Origin: an uncultured Clostridia bacterium
GTDB taxonomy: Bacteria > Bacillota > Clostridia > Oscillospirales > Oscillospiraceae
Direction of reading: 5' to 3'
NCBI GenBank assembly: GCA_945918815.1
Contig: CAMEIU010000015.1
Span: 1 to 18,596 of the forward strand
Length of the DNA stretch: 18,596 nucleotides
Within the stretch, counting starts at the first letter, position 1; the number at the start of each line of letters is the position of its first letter. The translations under genes were made by a program, and so were the position numbers. The notes beneath the pieces are model-generated. The model worked only from the letters and a program-made list of their open reading frames with translations, made no database searches and was not told the origin of the DNA. Positions 12,746 through 18,596 of the stretch are shown piece after piece.

Positions 12746-14128
12746 ATGCTGAAATTCATCATCCCGGCGGCTGTCGTGGCCGCAGTCGTCATCCTGCTGA
12801 TTCTGGGCTACCTGAAAGCGCCCCCGGATACGGCCTACATCATCTCCGGCCTGCGGAAGCGGCGGATTTTGATCGGCAAGGCCGGCTGGCGGGTCCCGTT
12901 CTTTGAACGGGTGGACAAAATCTCCCTGCGGGTCATGCAGGTGGACGTGAAGACCTCCGAGGCAGTGCCCACCAACGAGTTCATCAATGTCAGCGTGGAC
13001 GGCGTGGCCAACATCAAGGTCTCGTCGGACCCGGACCTGCTGCAGCGGGCGGCGGAGTCCCTGCTGGGCATGCATCAGGACGAGCTGATCTCCCTGGTGA
13101 CCCAGGTGCTGGAAGGCAACATGCGTGAAATTGTCGGCTCCGTGGGCCTGAAGGAAATGGTCCAGGACCGGCAGGGCGTGGCCAAGAAGATCACGGAGAA
13201 CGTGGTGCCGGACATGGAAAAGCTGGGCATTGAAGTGGTCAACTTCAACATCCAGAGCTTCCGGGACAATGCCGGTACCATTGAGAACATGGGCATTGAC
13301 AATGTGGAGCAGATTCGCAAGAACGCCCAGATTGCCAAGGCCATTGCCCAGAGAGACATCGCCATCGCCACCGCCGAGGCCCAGCAGGAGGCCAACGCCG
13401 TGAAGGTGGAGGCGGAGAAGAAAATCGCCGAGCAGAACACGGAGCTTTCCGTCCAGCAGGCGGAGATGCAGGTCCGGGCCGACACCAAGAAGGCCGAGGC
13501 CGACGCCGCCTACTCCATCCAGCAGGAGAGCCAGCGGAAAACCATTGAGATCACCAAGGCCAACGCCGACATCGCCCGCCGGGAGAAGGAGGCGGAGCTG
13601 GCCGAGAAGGAGATCGCCCTCCGGGAGCGGAAGCTGGACGCGGAGATCCGCAAGCAGGCCGACGCCATGAAGTACAAGGCCGAAAAGGAGGCCGAAGCCG
13701 ACCTCATCAAACGGCAGAAGGAAGCCGAAGCCAAGAAGTACGAGGCCATCCAGGAGGCTGAGGCCCGCAAGGCCGAGGCGGAGGCCCTGCGCTTTGCTAT
13801 GGAGCAGGAGGCCGAAGGCATCCGGGCCAAGGGCATTGCGGAAGCGGAAGCCATCGAGAAGAAGGCTGAGGCCCAGAAGAAGATGGGCGAAGCCTCCATC
13901 CTCGAAATGTACCTGGCCGCCCTGCCCGAGGTGGTCAAGAACGCCGCCTCGCCTCTGGCGCAGACCGACAAGATCGTCATGTACGGCGACGGCAACTCCA
14001 CCAAGCTGGTGAAGGACATCATAGCCAGCGCCAGCCAGGTGGTGGACGGCATGAAGGAATCCACCGGTATCGATCTGCAGGCCCTGCTGGCCGGCTTCGC
14101 CGGCGGCAAAGCCGCGCAGAATGAATAA
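12746..14128 (+). CDS. Flotillin-like SPFH/band 7 protein
   Basis: A 460-aa membrane-associated scaffold protein. Residues about 4-22 form a single hydrophobic anchor, the SPFH domain spans about 25-190 (DTAYIISGLRKRRILIGKAG, then FINVSVDGVANIKVSSD), and about 195-400 is a long Ala/Glu/Lys-rich coiled coil with the EA repeats of flotillins. The C-terminus is Gly/Ala-rich. Flotillins of this type (FloT/YuaG) organise membrane microdomains and affect membrane fluidity, secretion and cell-wall synthesis. AGGAGG precedes the ATG by 9 bases. The NfeD-type partner often encoded next to flotillins is absent here. Expression is probably governed by the upstream leader and terminator. Confidence 0.92.
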   Translation: MLKFIIPAAVVAAVVILLILGYLKAPPDTAYIISGLRKRRILIGKAGWRVPFFERVDKISLRVMQVDVKTSEAVPTNEFINVSVDGVANIKVSSDPDLLQRAAESLLGMHQDELISLVTQVLEGNMREIVGSVGLKEMVQDRQGVAKKITENVVPDMEKLGIEVVNFNIQSFRDNAGTIENMGIDNVEQIRKNAQIAKAIAQRDIAIATAEAQQEANAVKVEAEKKIAEQNTELSVQQAEMQVRADTKKAEADAAYSIQQESQRKTIEITKANADIARREKEAELAEKEIALRERKLDAEIRKQADAMKYKAEKEAEADLIKRQKEAEAKKYEAIQEAEARKAEAEALRFAMEQEAEGIRAKGIAEAEAIEKKAEAQKKMGEASILEMYLAALPEVVKNAASPLAQTDKIVMYGDGNSTKLVKDIIASASQVVDGMKESTGIDLQALLAGFAGGKAAQNE

Positions 14129-14136
14129 ACGCCACA

Positions 14137-14158
14137 GGGCCGCCCCTCCGGGCGGCCC
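14137..14158 (+). terminator. GC-rich hairpin after the flotillin gene
   Basis: A 9-bp GGGCCGCCC/GGGCGGCCC stem (14137-14145 with 14150-14158) with a CTCC loop lies 8 bases after the flotillin stop. It has no T tract, so it may stabilise the mRNA 3' end or help the following terminator. Confidence 0.55.
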
Positions 14159-14173
14159 CAACTTGATAAAAGA

Positions 14174-14205
14174 AGCCGCCTGCATTACGCAGACGGCTGC
14201 TTTTT
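14174..14205. terminator. Bidirectional terminator between flotillin and nfnB
   Basis: A 10-bp stem with one mismatch (14174-14183 with 14189-14198, AGCCGCCTGC/GCAGACGGCT) sits between the convergent flotillin and nfnB genes. It is followed by T5 on the plus strand and by CTTCTTTTAT on the minus strand, so it can end both transcripts. Confidence 0.8.
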
Positions 14206-14214
14206 CTGAAAAAT

Positions 14215-15600
14215 TTACTTGTTCTGCAAAGCCTTGTCGATGGCGGCAGCGGCTTCTTTGCCGGCGCCCATGGCAAGGATGACGGTGGCCGCGCCGGTGA
14301 CGGCGTCGCCGCCGGCATAGACCTGGTCGCGGGTGGTCATGTGCTCTTCATTGACCACCAGGCAGCCCTTCTTGTTGGTCTCCAGGCCGGGGGTGGTGGA
14401 GCGGATCAGGGGGTTGGGAGAGGTGCCCAGGGACATGATGACCGTGTCCACATCCAGGACAAACTCGCTGCCCTCCACGGGGATGGGACGGCGGCGGCCG
14501 GAGGCGTCAGGCTCGCCCAGCTCCATCTTGATGCACTTCATGCCGTTGACGCGGCCGTCCTCGCCGCCGAGAATCTCGGTGGGGTTGGTCAGGGTCATGA
14601 AGATGATGCCCTCTTCCTTGGCGTGGTGCTGCTCCTCCAGACGGGCGGGCATCTCGGCCTCGCCGCGGCGGTACACCACATAGACGTTCTCGGCGCCCAG
14701 ACGCTTGGCGCAGCGGGCAGCGTCCATGGCCACGTTGCCGCCGCCGACAATGGCGACAGACTTGCTGACGATGATGGGCGTGTCGCTGGGCTCCTCGTAA
14801 GCCTTCATCAGGTTCACGCGGGTCAGATATTCGTTGGCGGAGTAGACGCCCTTCAGGGCCTCGCCGGGAATGTGCATAAACATGGGCAGGCCTGCACCGG
14901 AGCCGACGAAGATGGCCTTGAAGCCCATTTCAAACAGCTCGTCGATGGACAGAACCTTGCCGATGACCATGTCGGTCATGACCTTGACGCCCTGGGCCTC
15001 CAGCTTCTTGACCTCGTTGGCCACGATGGCCTTGGGCAGACGGAATTCGGGAATGCCGTAGACCAGCACGCCGCCGGCGGTGTGCAGGGCCTCGAAGATG
15101 GACACCTCATAGCCCTTCTTGGCCAGCTGGGCAGCGCAGGTGAGGCCGGCAGGGCCGGAACCGACCACGGCCACCTGGATGCCGTTGCTCTCGGGCTTCT
15201 CGGGCATGGTGTTGACGTTCTCGCGGTACCAGTCGGCCACGAAGCGCTCCAGACGGCCGATGGCAACCGGCTCGCCCTTGACGCCGCGGACGCACTTGCT
15301 CTCGCACTGGCTCTCCTGGGGACAGACGCGGCCGGACAGAGCGGGCAGAGCGTTGGTATCGGTGATGATCTCATAGGCGGCCTGGAAATCGCCCTCGGCC
15401 ACCTTGGAGATGAATTCGGGAATCCGAATGTTGACCGGGCAGCCCTCGACGCACTTGGGCTTCTTGCAGTTCAGGCAGCGCTTGGCCTCTTCCATGGCCA
15501 TTTCCGGGGTGTAGCCCAGGGCGACCTCTTTGAAATTATGGTTACGGACGTTGGGGTCCTGCTCCGGCATGGGAGTCTTTGTCAGTGTCATATTCGCCAT
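14215..15600 (-). CDS. nfnB: NfnB, large subunit of ferredoxin-dependent NAD/NADP transhydrogenase
   Basis: A 461-aa flavoprotein homologous to the glutamate synthase small subunit, annotated as NfnB because its upstream partner is NfnA. The N-terminal part has two Fe-S motifs: CLNCKKPKCVEGCPV and CPQESQCESKCVRG. FAD binding is at VAVVGSGPAGLTCAAQLAKK, NADPH binding at VAIVGGGNVAMDAARCAKR, and the C-terminal FAD contact is VYAGGDAVTGAATVILAMG. No glutamate synthase large subunit is encoded nearby, supporting Nfn over GltD. The start is the ATG at 15600 with AAGGAG 9 bases upstream; an in-frame TTG at 15606 is too close to that site. It lies 13 bases after nfnA. NfnAB bifurcates electrons between NADPH, NAD+ and ferredoxin. 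Confidence 0.9.
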   Translation of the reverse strand: MANMTLTKTPMPEQDPNVRNHNFKEVALGYTPEMAMEEAKRCLNCKKPKCVEGCPVNIRIPEFISKVAEGDFQAAYEIITDTNALPALSGRVCPQESQCESKCVRGVKGEPVAIGRLERFVADWYRENVNTMPEKPESNGIQVAVVGSGPAGLTCAAQLAKKGYEVSIFEALHTAGGVLVYGIPEFRLPKAIVANEVKKLEAQGVKVMTDMVIGKVLSIDELFEMGFKAIFVGSGAGLPMFMHIPGEALKGVYSANEYLTRVNLMKAYEEPSDTPIIVSKSVAIVGGGNVAMDAARCAKRLGAENVYVVYRRGEAEMPARLEEQHHAKEEGIIFMTLTNPTEILGGEDGRVNGMKCIKMELGEPDASGRRRPIPVEGSEFVLDVDTVIMSLGTSPNPLIRSTTPGLETNKKGCLVVNEEHMTTRDQVYAGGDAVTGAATVILAMGAGKEAAAAIDKALQNK

Positions 15601-15613
15601 GTTCAAATTCTCC

Positions 15614-16468
15614 TTACTTGATCAGTTCTTTGCCCAACTTGTCCATACGGCAGATGTGGGACTGTTTGGTTTCCGCTTCCCGCTCCCGGTAGACGCCGTT
15701 GCGGTTCATGAGCTCGGCGTAGTCCACCTGATGGCCGTCGAAGTCGGGGCCGTCGACGCAGGCAAACTTCACTTCACCGCCCACGGTGACGCGGCAGCCG
15801 CCGCACATGCCGGTGCCGTCCACCATGATGGGGTTCAGGCTGACAACGGTCTTGACGCCGAAGGGCTCAGTGGTCTTGGAGACGAACTTCATCATGGGGA
15901 TGGGGCCGATGGCCAGGACCTCGTCATACTGACGGCCGGACTCCAGCAGCTGCTGCAGCTTGACGGTGACGAAACCGGCTTCGCCATAGGAGCCGTCGTC
16001 GGTCATGAGGTACAGGTTGTCGGAGGCAGCCCGGAACTCGTCCTCGAGAATGACGATATCCTTGTTGCGGAAGCCCACGATCACGTCCACTTCCGCGCCG
16101 GCTTCTTTAAACGCCTTGGCGGAGGGATAGGCAATGGCGCAGCCGACGCCGCCGCCGACCACACAGACGCGCTTGATGCCCTCGACCTCGGTGGGCTTGC
16201 CCAGAGGACCGACGAAGTCCTGGATGTAGTCGCCCTCGTTCATCTGGCCCAGCATCTCGGTGGACAGGCCGACCTTCTGGAAAATGATGCTGACAGTGCC
16301 CTTCTCCCGGTCATAGCCGGCGATGGTCAGAGGCACGCGCTCGCCCTTTTCGTCGATGCGGAAAATAATGAACTGGCCGGCCTTCGCCTTTCTGGCAACG
16401 AACGGCGCTTCGATCTCCATATAGGTGACCGAAGGATTCAGCTCCTTCTTGCATACGATTTTGTACAT
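15614..16468 (-). CDS. nfnA: NfnA, small subunit of ferredoxin-dependent NAD/NADP transhydrogenase
   Basis: A 284-aa flavoprotein of the ferredoxin-NADP reductase / dihydroorotate dehydrogenase PyrK superfamily. The FAD-binding motif is RVPLTIAGYD (44-53), the nucleotide-binding Rossmann motif VCVVGGGVGCAIA (101-113), and the C-terminal [2Fe-2S] site has Asp217, Cys222, Cys225 and Cys237 (DGTGMCGGC then FACVDGPDFDGH). The Asp with three Cys is the pattern known for Nfn small subunits. The start at 16468 has a GGAAGG-type site somewhat far upstream. A promoter with TATAAT lies at 16521-16549. It forms the NfnAB dimer with the adjacent gene product. Confidence 0.9.
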   Translation of the reverse strand: MYKIVCKKELNPSVTYMEIEAPFVARKAKAGQFIIFRIDEKGERVPLTIAGYDREKGTVSIIFQKVGLSTEMLGQMNEGDYIQDFVGPLGKPTEVEGIKRVCVVGGGVGCAIAYPSAKAFKEAGAEVDVIVGFRNKDIVILEDEFRAASDNLYLMTDDGSYGEAGFVTVKLQQLLESGRQYDEVLAIGPIPMMKFVSKTTEPFGVKTVVSLNPIMVDGTGMCGGCRVTVGGEVKFACVDGPDFDGHQVDYAELMNRNGVYREREAETKQSHICRMDKLGKELIK

Positions 16469-16520
16469 GATGTTTCCATCCCTTCCTTATGTAAGCGCCC
16501 TTGCGCTGTTATCCAGAATA

Positions 16521-16549
16521 ATTATAGCAGTCCGAAGGGTTTTTGTAAA
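16521..16549 (-). promoter_or_regulatory. Promoter of nfnAB
   Basis: On the minus strand TTTACA (16549-16544), a 17-base spacer and a perfect TATAAT (16526-16521). The start of transcription would fall about 45 nt before the nfnA ATG. Confidence 0.8.
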
Positions 16550-16620
16550 GTAACGTTGATTCATTTTGCTGGAAATTGTCCCACCGCACCCTCGTACCCC
16601 CTCGAAAGCGGCACGAAGGT

Positions 16621-16654
16621 AAAAGCGCTCTCCCGGGATTGGAAGAGCGCTTTT
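16621..16654 (-). terminator. Intrinsic terminator of pnp
   Basis: An 11-bp perfect stem (16621-16631 with 16644-16654, AAAAGCGCTCT/AGAGCGCTTTT) with a 12-base loop lies 11 bases after the pnp stop. The A/T ends of the stem supply the T4 tail on the minus strand. Confidence 0.85.
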
Positions 16655-16665
16655 GATGCTTGGCA

Positions 16666-18596
16666 TTATTTCTTGCCGCCGTTCATTTCCTTCAGGGCGT
16701 CCTTGCGGGACAGGTTGACGCGGCCCTTTTCGTCGATCTCGGTGACCTTGACCCAGGTCATGTCGCCGATGTTCAGCACGTCTTCCACCTTCTCCACGCG
16801 GCGGTTCTCCAGCTTGGAGATGTGGACCAGGCCATCCTTGCCGGGGGCCAACTCCGCAAACGCGCCGATGGGCAGGATGCGGACGACCTTGCCGTAGTAC
16901 AGCTTGCCCACCTCGGGGACAAAGCAGATGTCGTCGATCATCTTCTTGGCGGCCAGAGCGGCGGAGGAGTCCACCGCAGAGATGAACACGGAGCCGTCGT
17001 CGTCGATGTCGATCTTGGCGCCGGTGTCGGCACAGATCTTCTGGATAGTCTTGCCACCGGAGCCGATGACCTCGCGGATCTTGTCCACGTCGATCTTCAT
17101 GGAGATCATCTTGGGGGCGTACTCGGAGACCTCGGGACGGGGCTCTGCGATGCAGGGCAGCATGATCTCGCTGAGGATCTCCAGGCGGGCCTTGCGGCAG
17201 CGCTCCAGAGCGTCGGCGATGATTTCCATGGTCAGGCCGTCGTTCTTCAGGTCCATCTGGATGGCGGTGATGCCTTCGGTGGTACCGGCCACCTTGAAGT
17301 CCATTTCGCCGTGGAAGTCCTCGACGCCCTGGATGTCGGTGAAGGTACGCCAAGCGCCGGTCTCCTTATCGGAGATCAGGCCGCAGGAGATGCCGGCCAC
17401 GGGGCGGCGGATGGGCACGCCGGCGTCCATGAGGGCCAGGGTGGAGCCGCAGATGGAGCCCTGAGAGGTGGAGCCGTTGGAGCTGAGGACCTCAGAGACC
17501 ACACGGATGGCATAGGGGAACTCCTCCACGGAGGGCAGCACGGGCACCAGAGCCTTTTCGGCCAGATTGCCGTGGCCGATCTCGCGGCGGGAGGTGGAGC
17601 GGCTGCCCCGGGCCTCGCCGGTGGAGAAGGACGGGAAATTGTAGTGATGGATATACCGCTTGGTGTCCTCGGGCCAGATGGTGTCCAGCTTCTGGGCCAT
17701 GGACAGGGTATTCAGAGTGCAGATGGACAGGACCTGGGTCTGGCCTCTGGTGAACAGGCCGGAACCGTGGACCCGGGGCAGGACGCCGACTTCGGCGGCC
17801 AGGGGACGGATCTCATCCATGCCGCGGCCATCCACGCGCTTGCCTTCCAGCAGCCACTTCTTGACGACCTTCTTCTGCATCTTGTAGAGGCAGACCTCGA
17901 TGTTGATGTCGTAGTCCTCATACTTCTCGGCAAACTTCTCGGCGAAGTCCAGGCGGGTCTTGGCCAGACGCTCCTCGCGGACGTTCTTGTCCGGGGTGTC
18001 CAGAGCATACTCGATCTGGTCCATGCCGTAGGCGCACAGGTCGTCTAGCAGGTCGTGGTTGACCGCGGCCTTCTCGAAGGTGAACTTGGGCTTGCCGATG
18101 ACGGCCACGATGGAGTTGATGAACTCCACGATCTTCTTGTTGGTCTCGTGGGCCAGCTCGATGCCCTTCAGGAGCACTTCCTCGGTGACCTCGTTGGCCT
18201 CGGTCTCGATCATGACCACCTTCTCAGAGGTGGAGGCGATGGTGCAGAACATCTTGGCGGCTTCCCGCTGCTCGTTGGAGGGGTTGATGATATACTCGCC
18301 GTCCAGATACGCGACCTCGGTGGTAGCCATGGGGCCGTTCCAGGGCACGTCAGAGTAGGCGGTGGCGATGAAGGCGCCCAGAGAGGCCACGACTTCCACG
18401 GGATTCTCATAGTCGTTGGCCAGGACGGTGCAGGTGATGACCACGTCGTTGCGCAGCTCGTCATCAAAGAAGGGGCGCATGGGGCGGTCGATGAGGCGGC
18501 TGGCCAGGGTGCCCTTTTCGGAGGGACGGCCCTCGCGGCGGTTGAAGCTGCCGGGAAGGCGGCCCACGCTGTACATCCGCTCGTCAAATTCGATGG
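16666..18596 (-). CDS. pnp: Polynucleotide phosphorylase, 5' end beyond the window
   Basis: The last 642 or so residues of PNPase, the phosphorolytic 3'-5' exoribonuclease of RNA turnover. The frame is open to the window edge (reading IEFDERMYSVGRLPG), so about 60 N-terminal residues are missing here; the internal Met at 18576 is not the start. Visible domains in order: the end of RNase PH domain 1 (REGRPSEKGTLASRLIDRP), the all-helical linker, RNase PH domain 2 (TRGQTQVLS, RREIGHGNLAEKAL, and the catalytic stretch VEDFHGEMDFKVAG with the conserved Asp, Asp and Lys), a KH domain (IREVIGSGGKTIQKI) and an S1 domain (GAFAELAPGKDGLVHISKL). The C-terminus ends soon after S1. A terminator follows. 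Confidence 0.96.
   Translation of the reverse strand, partial: IEFDERMYSVGRLPGSFNRREGRPSEKGTLASRLIDRPMRPFFDDELRNDVVITCTVLANDYENPVEVVASLGAFIATAYSDVPWNGPMATTEVAYLDGEYIINPSNEQREAAKMFCTIASTSEKVVMIETEANEVTEEVLLKGIELAHETNKKIVEFINSIVAVIGKPKFTFEKAAVNHDLLDDLCAYGMDQIEYALDTPDKNVREERLAKTRLDFAEKFAEKYEDYDINIEVCLYKMQKKVVKKWLLEGKRVDGRGMDEIRPLAAEVGVLPRVHGSGLFTRGQTQVLSICTLNTLSMAQKLDTIWPEDTKRYIHHYNFPSFSTGEARGSRSTSRREIGHGNLAEKALVPVLPSVEEFPYAIRVVSEVLSSNGSTSQGSICGSTLALMDAGVPIRRPVAGISCGLISDKETGAWRTFTDIQGVEDFHGEMDFKVAGTTEGITAIQMDLKNDGLTMEIIADALERCRKARLEILSEIMLPCIAEPRPEVSEYAPKMISMKIDVDKIREVIGSGGKTIQKICADTGAKIDIDDDGSVFISAVDSSAALAAKKMIDDICFVPEVGKLYYGKVVRILPIGAFAELAPGKDGLVHISKLENRRVEKVEDVLNIGDMTWVKVTEIDEKGRVNLSRKDALKEMNGGKK

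Noticed and set aside
14215..15600. Glutamate synthase small subunit (GltD)
   Set aside because: Sequence alone would allow it, but the adjacent ferredoxin-NADP reductase-like gene and the absence of a large subunit fit NfnAB better.
14341..15621. Long open frame on the plus strand antisense to nfnB
   Set aside because: It has no ribosome binding site or recognisable domain and its His/Gly/Ala-rich composition is what GC-rich third positions of the real gene give on the opposite strand. The same holds for the long antisense frames over the symporter (520-1437), pnp (16660-18048), flotillin (12677-14185 minus) and dipeptidase (1815-2804 minus) genes.

Overview
The window looks like a chromosomal segment of a high-GC, obligately anaerobic clostridium, most likely of the Oscillospiraceae (Flavonifractor/Oscillibacter/Lawsonibacter-like). 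The evidence is AGGAGG-type ribosome binding sites, sigma-A promoters with 17-base spacers, intrinsic terminators, a clostridial 2[4Fe-4S] ferredoxin, an NfnAB electron-bifurcating transhydrogenase and a cobalamin riboswitch. The family-level placement is inference; no rRNA or other decisive marker is present. Most genes are ordinary core genes. I see no phage, transposase, CRISPR array or defence locus.

Left part (1-2804): an SLC1-type amino-acid:cation symporter on the minus strand with unusual substrate-site residues, then a tRNA-Leu(UAA) with its own promoter and terminator, then an M19 membrane-type dipeptidase on the plus strand. A 146-bp element with 21-bp terminal inverted repeats (2820-2965) follows.

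B12 uptake operon (2975-6709, minus strand): a consensus promoter, a cobalamin riboswitch with an intrinsic terminator as expression platform, a BtuF-like lipoprotein, a BtuC-like permease and a BtuD-like ATPase. The last gene encodes a small cysteine-rich CGGC-family protein whose start codon overlaps the stop of the ATPase gene. This last gene is the best candidate here for an undescribed component of corrinoid handling.

Middle minus-strand cluster (6788-8446): a Nudix ADP-ribose pyrophosphatase, a bacterial PH-domain protein with an odd calcium-loop-like tail, and a ferritin-like diiron protein. The Shine-Dalgarno sequence of the ferritin-like gene lies inside a strong hairpin.

Plus-strand block (8504-14128): an extended -10 promoter and a MITE-like repeat precede a phosphoglucomutase. 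A 56-aa ferredoxin, the RNA methyltransferases TrmN6 and RsmI, and an orphan flotillin-like SPFH protein follow. The flotillin gene sits behind a promoter, a structured leader and an intrinsic terminator, which is the layout of an attenuator or riboswitch.

Right part (14215-18596, minus strand): nfnA-nfnB, which couples NADH, NADPH and ferredoxin pools, and the 3' part of pnp (polynucleotide phosphorylase), which runs off the window end. Short palindromic or inverted-repeat elements recur in the intergenic regions (41-84, 6746-6777, 8530-8680, 11481-11552) and look like non-autonomous repeats typical of this kind of genome.
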